Shown here piece after piece: positions 47,078 to 55,270 of a DNA stretch of 64,000 nucleotides. A program made the position numbers and the translations under genes. The notes below the pieces were generated by a model. The model saw only the letters and a program-made list of their open reading frames with translations, made no database searches and was not told where the DNA came from. How positions within the stretch are numbered: the stretch's first letter is position 1; each line of letters begins with the position of its first letter. Origin of the DNA: Microvirga sp. (lineage in GTDB: Bacteria > Pseudomonadota > Alphaproteobacteria > Rhizobiales > Beijerinckiaceae); contig JAQSWQ010000007.1 in the NCBI GenBank assembly GCA_029266525.1, positions 1 to 64,000 of the forward strand, read 5' to 3'.

Positions 47078-47902
47078 TCAAGCCGCCCGCTCCATCGCCG
47101 CTGCCTCGCCGTGCAGATCGAAGATGCGGCTCACGAAGGAACTCACCGCCTCCAGCGTCTCCGCGGGCTTGTCGCGGTAAGGGGCGTGGCCGCAGCCCGG
47201 CAGGAGCATCGCGTCGACCGGGCAATAACACTCTTCCTCGGCGACCCGGATCTGCCTGACGGTGCCGTACGGGTCGTCCTCACCCTGCAGGATCAAGATC
47301 GGCACGCGGATATAAGCGAGCGGCTCGACGATATCGAAGACGCTGCCGAAAGCCGGGTCGAGCCAGGCGTCGTTCCAGCCCCGGAACGCGTTGTCGACAT
47401 CAGCATGGTGGCGCGAAAGCTTCGCGCGCAGATCGCCGGCGTCGTAGCGCTCCTTCGCGTGCCGGATCTCCTGAAGCGAGAACTCCTCGACGAAGAAATG
47501 CGGGGCGAGCAGGGCAAGGCCTCGGATACGGTGGTCCTGGACGCTGCCGGCATAGATCGCCGCGATCGACGCCCCGTCCGAATGGCCGAGGAGCACGCCC
47601 CGGCGGAAACCGATGGCGTCGAGCAGCTTCGGCAGCACCTCGGTCGCTTCCTGGGTCATGTAGTCGAGCGGGCGCGGCAGGGACACGGGCGAGGAGCGTC
47701 CGTATCCCGCGCGGGAATAGACGAAGAAGCCGGCTTTCGTTCGCTCCGCCAACCGCTCGGGGAAGTCGCTCCAAAGCCCCGCCGCGCCAAGCCCCTCGTG
47801 CAGCATGACGATGGTCGGCGCCTCGTGCGGGCGCGGCCCGATCATGCGGTATTCGAGCTTCGCTCGGCCGACCTCGACAAAGCCTTCGTCCGGCAGTGCC
47901 AT
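47078..47902 (-). CDS. Alpha/beta-fold hydrolase
   Basis: IVMLHEGLGAAGLW; LLGHSDGASIAAIYAG nucleophile elbow; ILILQGEDDPYGT; GCGHAPY. Confidence 0.9.
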   Translation of the reverse strand: MALPDEGFVEVGRAKLEYRMIGPRPHEAPTIVMLHEGLGAAGLWSDFPERLAERTKAGFFVYSRAGYGRSSPVSLPRPLDYMTQEATEVLPKLLDAIGFRRGVLLGHSDGASIAAIYAGSVQDHRIRGLALLAPHFFVEEFSLQEIRHAKERYDAGDLRAKLSRHHADVDNAFRGWNDAWLDPAFGSVFDIVEPLAYIRVPILILQGEDDPYGTVRQIRVAEEECYCPVDAMLLPGCGHAPYRDKPAETLEAVSSFVSRIFDLHGEAAAMERAA

Positions 47903-47923
47903 CGAGTTCTCCTCATCTCCAAC

Positions 47924-48045
47924 GCCGTCATCCTCGGCCGGAGGCGTGAAACGCCGGAGAGCCGAGGACCTCAGGACGTTCGGGCGCCTAATCCCCACGA
48001 GGTCCTCGGGTCAACGCGCTTCGCGCTCCGCCCGAGGATGACGGC
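47924..48045. repeat. Intra-operon palindromic element between the ligase and hydrolase genes
   Basis: gccgtcatcctcggccggag...cgcgctccgcccgaggatgacggc. Confidence 0.75.
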
Positions 48046-48053
48046 CGAGGGGG

Positions 48054-49598
48054 TTACGCTCCCGCCCGCAGCTTGAACCGCTGGATCTTCCCCGTGGCCG
48101 TCTTCGGCAAGCTCTCCACCACCTCGATCCAGCGCGGATATTTCCAGGGACCGATCGCGCCCTTGACGTGCTCCTTCAGCTCATCCGCGAGCCCGTCGCC
48201 GGCGACGGCGTCGGTCTTCAGCACGATATAGGCCTTCGGCTTCTCGAGGCCCTCCGCGTCGCGCGCCGGCACGACCGCGGCCTCGAGCACCGCGCCGTGG
48301 CTGATCAGGGCTGCCTCGACCTCGAAGGGCGAGACCCAGATGCCCGAGACCTTGAACATGTCGTCGGTGCGCCCGCAGCAGACGAAGCGCCCGTCTGCCT
48401 CGCGAATGTATTTGTCGCCGGTGCGGGTCCAGGCGCCCTCGAAGGTGCGGCGCGACTTCTCGCGCTGGTTCCAGTAGCCCTCGGCATGGGAGGGCCCGCG
48501 CACCAGCATCTCGCCGATCTCGCCGACCGCGACGTCGCGGCCCTCCTCGTCAACAACGCGCAGCTCGTAGCCCGGCACTGCGCGTCCGGAGGTGCCGTAG
48601 CGGATGTCGCCGGGAGCGTTGGTCAGGTAGATGTGCAGCATCTCGGTCGAGCCGGTGCCGTCGAGGATGTCGAGGCCGAACTTCCTCTTCCAGGCCAGCC
48701 CGACATGCTCCGGCAGCGCCTCGCCGGCCGAGACGCACAGGCGCAGCCGCTGCGAGCCGTTCGCGGGCGTGCAGTCCGGGTCGTTGAGGATCGCGGCATA
48801 GAGCGTCGGCACGCCGAAGAAGATCGTCGGCTGCTCGCGCTTCATGATCGCAAAGACCGATTTCGGCGTCGGACGCTCGTCGAGGAGCGCAGCCGCGGCG
48901 CCGACTGCCATGGGGAACGTCATGGCGTTGCCGAGCCCATAAGCGAAGAACAGCTTCGCGGCCGAGTAGACCACGTCGTCCCCGCGCATGCCGAGGACGC
49001 CCTGGCCGTAGAGCCGCGCGGTTTCCATCAGGCTCGAATGGACGTGCTTTGCGCCCTTCGGCATGCCGGTCGAGCCTGACGAGTAGAGCCAGAAGGCGAC
49101 CTCGTCGGCGGACGTGTCGGCTGGCTCGGCCGCGGGCTCGGCGTCGGCAAGGAGATCGGCGAGGCACGAATGCGGGCCGCCATTCTCGCCAGCGACCACG
49201 ATTGGAACCTTGCGCGCTGAAGCCGCGAGCGCCTCTTCGGCGACGGCCAGGAGAGCCCGCGACACCACGACGAGGCGCGCCCGCGAATCCTCGATCATGT
49301 AGCGGTATTGGTCGGCGCCAAGAAGCGTGTTGAGCGGCACCGGCACGATGCCGGCTCGGATTGCGCCCCAGAACACGACCGGGAAATCGACGGTGTCGAG
49401 CATCAGCATCACGACGCGGTGCTCGCGCTCGACCCCCAGCTCGGCGAGGGCCGGGCCCACCCGATGCACCCGATTCCGAAGCTCGTCATAGGTGAGCGAG
49501 CGGCACGGGTCCCGGAAGGCGGTCTTGCCCCCCCGCCCCTCCGCGACGTTACGGTCGACGAAATCGACGGCGGCATTGTAGCTGCGCGCCTCGGCCAT
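48054..49598 (-). CDS. Benzoate-CoA ligase family protein (ANL superfamily)
   Basis: WLYSSGSTGMPKGAKHVHSS; FFAYGLGNAMTFPM; DILDGTGSTEMLHIYLTN; CCGRTDDMFKVSGIWVSPFEVE; LPKTATGKIQRFKLR. Confidence 0.93.
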   Translation of the reverse strand: MAEARSYNAAVDFVDRNVAEGRGGKTAFRDPCRSLTYDELRNRVHRVGPALAELGVEREHRVVMLMLDTVDFPVVFWGAIRAGIVPVPLNTLLGADQYRYMIEDSRARLVVVSRALLAVAEEALAASARKVPIVVAGENGGPHSCLADLLADAEPAAEPADTSADEVAFWLYSSGSTGMPKGAKHVHSSLMETARLYGQGVLGMRGDDVVYSAAKLFFAYGLGNAMTFPMAVGAAAALLDERPTPKSVFAIMKREQPTIFFGVPTLYAAILNDPDCTPANGSQRLRLCVSAGEALPEHVGLAWKRKFGLDILDGTGSTEMLHIYLTNAPGDIRYGTSGRAVPGYELRVVDEEGRDVAVGEIGEMLVRGPSHAEGYWNQREKSRRTFEGAWTRTGDKYIREADGRFVCCGRTDDMFKVSGIWVSPFEVEAALISHGAVLEAAVVPARDAEGLEKPKAYIVLKTDAVAGDGLADELKEHVKGAIGPWKYPRWIEVVESLPKTATGKIQRFKLRAGA

Positions 49599-49710
49599 GC
49601 TTCCTCCGGGCCACTTCATCGCGGCCTAACCCGGTTCGGACGGAGCGGCAGTATATTTCCGCTTTGCCACCCCGCAACCTGCACCCAAGACCCAGGCGGA
49701 GGGTGTCCGC

Positions 49711-49725
49711 ATGCACTATAGTTCG
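49711..49725. promoter_or_regulatory. BoxR-like operator box upstream of the benzoate-CoA ligase gene
   Basis: ATGCACTATAGTTCG, reverse complement of CGAACTATAGTGCAT, matching the boxC boxes. Confidence 0.65.
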
Positions 49726-49818
49726 TTTGCAAGCCGCGTGACAGCCGCGTGCGCTGACAATAGAGAATGGCTGAGAAGACGCGGATGTCGAGCCGCGCGG
49801 GCCGATCGGGAGAAAGCC

Positions 49819-50846
49819 ATGGGTTCCGTAAGCGCGCTCCGGCGGCGCGAGATCATCAAGCTCTTCGGCGCGGCAACGCTCGCCTCGCTCGGGCCGACAG
49901 GCGCGCTGGCGCAAGGCAAGACCGTGCGGCTCGGCGTGCTGCGGCTGGCCTCGGCCGGCCCGGTCTTCGTCGCGACCGAGAAGGGTTACTTCAGGGATGA
50001 GGGGCTCGCCGTCGAGCTCAAGTTCTTCGACGCCGCCCAGCCGATCGCGGTCGCGGTCACCTCCGGCGATGTGGACCTCGGCGTCACGGCCTTTACCGGC
50101 GGTCTCTTCAACCTTGCCGGGAAGGGCCAGATGAAGATCGTCGCGGCGCAGTCGCGCGAGGAGCCGGGCTTTCCGCTCATCGCCTATCTCGCCTCGAAGC
50201 AGGCACATGAGGCCGGCCTCAAGACGCTTGCCGATTTCCGCGGCAAGACGGTCGGCATCACCCAGATCGGCTCGTCGTTCCACTATTCGATGGCGCTGCT
50301 TGCGAAGAAACTCGGGTTCCCGCTAAGCGAGGTGCGTCTGCAGCCGCTGCAGTCGCTCTCGAATGTCTCGAGCGCGCTCATCGGCGGCTCGGTGCAGGCG
50401 GCGCTCCTGCCCGCGACCGTGTCGCAGCCATTGGTCGACAGGGGCGAAGCGGTGCGGCTTGGCTTCGTGGGCGATGAGACGCCCTGGCAGCTCGGCGCGC
50501 TCTTCGCCGCGACGCGGTGCAAACCGACCGCGACGCGGTCGCACGCTTCGTGCGCGCCTACCAGAAGGGCTGCCGCGACTACCACGACGTGCTCCTGAAA
50601 AAGGGCCCGAACGGCAAGCTCCAGCACGGGCCCGAGGCCCAGGAGCTGCTCCAGGCGATCAGCAAGCACGTAAACCAGCCCGTCGACGTGGTGACCCGCA
50701 GCCTCGCCTTCGTGGAGCGCGATGGGCGGCTGCTCCTGAACAGCGTCGCCGACCAGATCGAGTTCTACCAGTCGAGCGGCATGGTCGACAAAGGCTTCGG
50801 GGCGAAGGACATCGTGGACACCTCCTTCGTGCCCCCGATCACCTGA
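49819..50846 (+). pseudogene. ABC transporter substrate-binding protein (nitrate/sulfonate/taurine type) with an apparent frameshift near 50512
   Basis: Frame 1 (49819-50598) reads a normal SBP until LGALFAAT then becomes RCKPTATRSH; the homologous C-terminus resumes in another frame (50517-50846: TDRDAVARFVRAYQKGCRDYHDVLLKKG). Consistent with a 1-nt deletion. Confidence 0.75.
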
Positions 50847-50857
50847 GGTTCGTCCCG

Positions 50858-51631
50858 ATGCGCCTCGTGGTCGAGGGCGTGTGGCACGCATTCGGCGCGA
50901 CGGCGGTGCTGGAGGACATCTCGTTGACGGTCGACGCCAGCGAGGTGGTGGTGGTCATCGGACCGTCCGGCTGCGGCAAGAGCACGTTGCTCTCGATCGT
51001 CGGGGGGCTGCTGCAGCCCGTCGCCGGCACGGTGGCGATCGAGGGTGCGCCGCCCAAGGAATCGCTCAACCCGATCACCTTCGTGTTCCAGGATTTCGCC
51101 CTCCTGCCCTGGCGCTCGGTACGCGACAACGTGGCTTTCGCGCTCGAGCACCACGCGCTATCCCGCGCGGAGCGCGACCGGCTCGTGCACGACGCCCTTG
51201 CCCGCACCGGCCTTTCTGATTTCGCCGGCGCGCTGCCGAAGCAGCTCTCGGGCGGCATGCGCCAGCGGGTCGGCATCGCCCGTGCGCTCGCGGTCTCGCC
51301 TGCGGTGTGCCTGATGGACGAACCGCTCTCTGCGCTGGACGCGCAAACGCGGGAAATCCTCCTGGAGGATTTCCGCCTGATCTGGGAACGTGAGCGGGTC
51401 GCGACGGTCTACATCACCCACAACCTCGACGAGGCCCTGCGGCTCGCGGACCGCGTGGTCGTCCTCTCGCGCCGGCCGGGGCGGATCAAGGATGTGATCG
51501 CTGTGCCGATCCCGCGGCCTGAGCGCACGAGCGAAGCCGCCGCCCCGGAGCTGGCGCGCCTTCACAACCGCCTCTGGCGCCTCATCCGCGACGAGGCCAT
51601 CGCCGCCGATCGCGAGCTTGCCCTCCACTGA
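50858..51631 (+). CDS. ABC transporter ATP-binding protein (SsuB/TauB-like)
   Basis: [57 protein letters not shown]. Confidence 0.92.
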   Translation: MRLVVEGVWHAFGATAVLEDISLTVDASEVVVVIGPSGCGKSTLLSIVGGLLQPVAGTVAIEGAPPKESLNPITFVFQDFALLPWRSVRDNVAFALEHHALSRAERDRLVHDALARTGLSDFAGALPKQLSGGMRQRVGIARALAVSPAVCLMDEPLSALDAQTREILLEDFRLIWERERVATVYITHNLDEALRLADRVVVLSRRPGRIKDVIAVPIPRPERTSEAAAPELARLHNRLWRLIRDEAIAADRELALH

Positions 51632-51642
51632 TCAGGTACGTC

Positions 51643-52479
51643 ATGGCAACGACCTCTGTTCAAGCTACCCTTGCTGCCGCCACTCGCGACGGCCTGCTGC
51701 GCACGCCAATTCCCTTCCGCGGCGGCGGCTTCGCACCATCCTCGAACGCGCTCCTCGCGGTCGCCGGGCTCGGCTCCTTTCTCGTGTTGTGGGAGCTCGC
51801 CTTCGCTATGCGATGGGTCAATCCGGTGCTGCTGCCTGGGCCGATCGAGGTCGCCCAGGCGCTGTGGCACCTCCTCATTACGGGCGAGCTCGAGAAGCAC
51901 CTTTCAGCGTCGCTCTACAGGATCGGAATCGGCTGGGCCCTCGGCGCGGTCGGCGGCGTCGCGCTCGGGCTCGCGATCGGGCTCTCGACCGCCGCACGCT
52001 CGATCGGCATTCCCGGCGTCTCCGCGCTCTTCCCGATCCCGAAGATCGCGATCATGCCGATCCTCATCCTCTGGCTCGGCATCGGCGAGGCTTCGAAGGT
52101 CGCGACCATTGGGCTTGGGGTCTTCTTCCCCATGGCGGTCGCGACCTTCGGCGCGATCGACAACGTGCCGCGCAATCTCGTGCGCATGGCGCAAAGCTTC
52201 AACGTCCCTTTCGCCCAGGTGGTCCGGAAGGTTCTTCTGCCCGGCGCCCTGCCCGGCATCCTCTCCGGTTTCCGGATCTCGGCCTCGATCGCGCTTCTTC
52301 TCGTCGTCGCGGCCGAGATGATCGGGGCCGACCGCGGCATCGGCGCCTTTGTGATGCAGGCCGGCAACCTCATGCAAACCGATCAGCTGCTCGCCGGAGT
52401 CGCCGTCCTCTCGATGCTGGGGCTCCTCATCGGCATCGGCCTGTCGCGGCTCGAGCGCGCGCTGCTTGCCTGGCGCTGA
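51643..52479 (+). CDS. ABC transporter permease (SsuC/TauC-like)
   Basis: Multi-TM; FPIPKIAIMPILILWLGIGEASKVATIGLGVFFPM. Confidence 0.92.
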   Translation: MATTSVQATLAAATRDGLLRTPIPFRGGGFAPSSNALLAVAGLGSFLVLWELAFAMRWVNPVLLPGPIEVAQALWHLLITGELEKHLSASLYRIGIGWALGAVGGVALGLAIGLSTAARSIGIPGVSALFPIPKIAIMPILILWLGIGEASKVATIGLGVFFPMAVATFGAIDNVPRNLVRMAQSFNVPFAQVVRKVLLPGALPGILSGFRISASIALLLVVAAEMIGADRGIGAFVMQAGNLMQTDQLLAGVAVLSMLGLLIGIGLSRLERALLAWR

Positions 52480-52480
52480 C

Positions 52481-53854
52481 ATGATCCGCGAACCCGCCCG
52501 TGCGGTGCCCGTCCTTGTCGAGCACGAGATCGTCGTGCTCGGCGGTGGGCCGGCCGGCATCGCAGCCGCGACCGCGGCAGCGAGGCAGGGCGCCGACGTA
52601 CTGCTCGTCGAGCGCTACGGGTTCCTCGGAGGTATGGGCACCGCCGGGGGCGTTACCAATTTCGCCGGCCTCTACGGCCTGGTCCACGGCGAGACCGCGC
52701 AGGTGGTGCATGGGGTGGCAGACGACCTCCTCGACCGCATCGACCGACTCGGCGGCCTGAACGCGCCGCAGCAGGGGCTGCAAGGCCGAATCACGGTGCG
52801 CTCTTACGATGTCTCGGCCTACAAATGCGCGGCAGACCAACTATTGCTGGACGCGGGCGTGAAGCTCCTCTTCCACACGCTCGCCGCCGACGCAGCAATG
52901 GAGGAGGACAGAATAGAGGCGCTGATCGTCGAGACCAAATCGGGCCGCGGCGCGATCCGGGGGCGCGTCTTCATCGACGCCTCAGGCGACGCCGATCTTG
53001 CCGCGCATGCCGGCGTGCCCTTCGAGACCGGTGACGGGCATGGAAGCGGGCTCTTCCCGACCACGATGTTCCGGGTCGGCAATGTCGATCCGGAGAAGGC
53101 GCTCGCGGCGATCGGCGAGTTCAAGGCGATCGACCGACTGATGGCGGAGGCCTCCGCGAGCGGAGCCTACAGCTTCCCGCGCGAGGGCGCGATCGTGCGC
53201 CCGCAGAAGAACCCGACCGAGTGGCGGGTCAACGTCACGCAAATCCGCAACGCGCAAGGCCGCGCCATGGATGCGACTGACGCGCTTCAGCTCAGCGCCG
53301 GCGAGGTCGAGGGGCGGCGTCAGGTGCAGGAGTATTTCCGGTTCCTCAAAGAGGAGGTGCCCGGCTTCGAGAACATTCACATCGTCGAGATCGCGCCGCA
53401 GGTCGGGGTCCGCGAGACGCGGCGCGTGGAAGGGCTCTATCGCCTCTCCGGCGAAGACATCCTCGTCTGTGCCGATTTCGATGACGCTATCGGCGTTAAC
53501 GCCTGGCCCATGGAGCTGCATGTCGCGGGCAAGGTCGAGTGGCGCTTCTTCCCCGACGACAGCCGCGGCTATTGCGAGCTGCCCTTCCGCATGCTCGTGC
53601 CGAAAAGCGTCTCGAACCTTCTCGTCGCGGGCCGCTGCGCGTCCATGACGCATGAGGGCCAATCGGCCGCACGCGCCAGCGGCGCCTGCTTCGCGATGGG
53701 CGAGGCAGCCGGCGCGGCAGCCGCGCTTTCGCTCCGCTCCGACGTTGTTCCGGGTGCGCTCGAGCCGGCTGCGCTCCAGCGCGCCCTTGAACGCGCAGGC
53801 GCCTTCCTCGGGCGGCTTACGCCTCGGCGCGCTTCTTCTCGAGATCGCGCTTGA
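52481..53854 (+). CDS. FAD-dependent oxidoreductase (FAD-binding, thiazole-biosynthesis/BKD-type fold)
   Basis: [78 protein letters not shown]. Confidence 0.88.
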   Translation: MIREPARAVPVLVEHEIVVLGGGPAGIAAATAAARQGADVLLVERYGFLGGMGTAGGVTNFAGLYGLVHGETAQVVHGVADDLLDRIDRLGGLNAPQQGLQGRITVRSYDVSAYKCAADQLLLDAGVKLLFHTLAADAAMEEDRIEALIVETKSGRGAIRGRVFIDASGDADLAAHAGVPFETGDGHGSGLFPTTMFRVGNVDPEKALAAIGEFKAIDRLMAEASASGAYSFPREGAIVRPQKNPTEWRVNVTQIRNAQGRAMDATDALQLSAGEVEGRRQVQEYFRFLKEEVPGFENIHIVEIAPQVGVRETRRVEGLYRLSGEDILVCADFDDAIGVNAWPMELHVAGKVEWRFFPDDSRGYCELPFRMLVPKSVSNLLVAGRCASMTHEGQSAARASGACFAMGEAAGAAAALSLRSDVVPGALEPAALQRALERAGAFLGRLTPRRASSRDRA

Positions 53855-54104
53855 GCACGCGGACGTTCGGCGACAGCTCGCTCTCAGGGGCCTTGGCCAG
53901 AAAGGCGTCAAGCCCGCCGCGATGCTCGACCGTGCGCAGCGCGTTGGCCGAGACCCGCAGGCGCACCGAGCGCTGCAGCTCATCCGACTGGAGCGTGACG
54001 TTCACGAGGTTCGGCAGGAACTTGCGCTTGGTCTTATGATTTGAATGGCTCACGAGATGCCCCGAGAGCACCGCCTTGCCGGTGAGTTCGCAACGGCGCG
54101 ACAT
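53817..54104 (-). CDS. rpmB: 50S ribosomal protein L28
   Basis: [38 protein letters not shown]. Confidence 0.97.
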   Translation of the reverse strand: MSRRCELTGKAVLSGHLVSHSNHKTKRKFLPNLVNVTLQSDELQRSVRLRVSANALRTVEHRGGLDAFLAKAPESELSPNVRVLKRDLEKKRAEA

Positions 54105-54348
54105 GAATCATTCCCTCGTTGAGTCGCGGCCACTGCTTAAATCGGCGAACGAGCCTGCGGCCCATTCACGGCGACCGGACGCCTGAAGTCTTGGAAGGGC
54201 AGCGCTATATGCGCAAAGAGGGCCCGCCGTCAAGAATCGCCGGCCCTCTCGGGTCGCCTTCGTCGGAGCGCTTGTTAACCGGCGCACCGTCACGATTTGT
54301 CCTGATTCGGGCCGGAGAACCGGCCGCTTGCGGGGATTCGACACGCCG

Positions 54349-55194
54349 ATGCGGTGGAGAGGGCGATCCGGGCCGTTCCTGGCGACTGTCGTGGCCGCGC
54401 TGCCGCTTGCCGCGGCGCAGGCTCGCGCCGTCACGCTCAACGTCGATTACGGTCTGTATCTTGCCGGCATCCCGATCGGCTCGGCCGAAGTCAAGGGCAC
54501 CTTCGAAGGCACGCAATACCGGCTGGAGCTTCAGGCGCGACTGAGTGGTCTCGGCGCGCTCGTCGGCGGCGACGGCAGCGCGACTGCGGCGGGCTCGATG
54601 GCGAGCGCGCGGCCTACCCCCTCGGCCTTCGCGGCGCGAGCGCGCACCTCGGCCGGCGAACGCACCTTGCGCATGGGGCTCGTCGGCGGCAACGCGGTTG
54701 CGGTCTCGATCGAGCCGCCACTCGACCCGAAGCTCGACAAGGTGCCGCTTGCCGAAATCCACAAGCGCGCGATCATCGATCCCCTGAGCGCCGTGGTCGC
54801 ACCGGTCGTGCGCGGAGCTCTGAGCGAGCCCTCGAACTGCAACCGCACCGTCCCGGTCTTTGACGGCGGCACCCGCTTCGACATGGTCTTGAGCTACGCC
54901 GGCACGCGCGAAGTGGAGAAACCGGGCTATAGCGGCCCGGTCCTCGTCTGCAACGTCCGATACGTGCCCATCGCCGGTCATCGCCCGAACCGGCCGGCGA
55001 CGCGGTTCATGCAGGAAAACCGCGACATCTCGGTCTGGCTCGCGCCCGTCGAGGGCGCGCGCGTGCTGGTGCCGATCCGGATCTCGCTCAAGACCATGAT
55101 CGGCACGAGCGTGGTCGAGGCGACCCGCTTCGCCTTGGACGGGGCGCAGATCGTGCCGGCCTCTACGCGGCGGCTTCGCAGGCCTCGGACGTAG
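54349..55194 (+). CDS. DUF3108-like periplasmic protein
   Basis: Signal peptide; VNVDYGLYLAGIPIGSAEVKGTFEGTQYRLELQARLSGLGALVG-like DUF3108 N-terminus; VWLAPVEGARVLVPIRISLKTMIGT. Confidence 0.75.
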   Translation: MRWRGRSGPFLATVVAALPLAAAQARAVTLNVDYGLYLAGIPIGSAEVKGTFEGTQYRLELQARLSGLGALVGGDGSATAAGSMASARPTPSAFAARARTSAGERTLRMGLVGGNAVAVSIEPPLDPKLDKVPLAEIHKRAIIDPLSAVVAPVVRGALSEPSNCNRTVPVFDGGTRFDMVLSYAGTREVEKPGYSGPVLVCNVRYVPIAGHRPNRPATRFMQENRDISVWLAPVEGARVLVPIRISLKTMIGTSVVEATRFALDGAQIVPASTRRLRRPRT

Positions 55195-55270
55195 CCATCG
55201 CTAGCGCGCCTGGCCCGAGCGTCGCGACGGGTCGCAGGCGCCATGCCGCCAGCACAGGCCTGGCCTTCTG

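Noticed and set aside
37383-48045. CRISPR array
   Set aside because: The repeats are dispersed palindromes in single copies per gap, not tandem direct repeats with regular spacers; no cas genes.
49742-49770. Further BoxR-like box 32 bp on the other side of the 49711 site
   Set aside because: The sequence (cagccgcgtgcgctgacaatagagaatgg) matches too few positions to be distinguishable from chance.
50505-50530. Programmed ribosomal frameshift in the SBP
   Set aside because: No slippery heptamer or obvious downstream structure at gcgacgcggtgcaaaccgacc; a deletion or sequence error is simpler.
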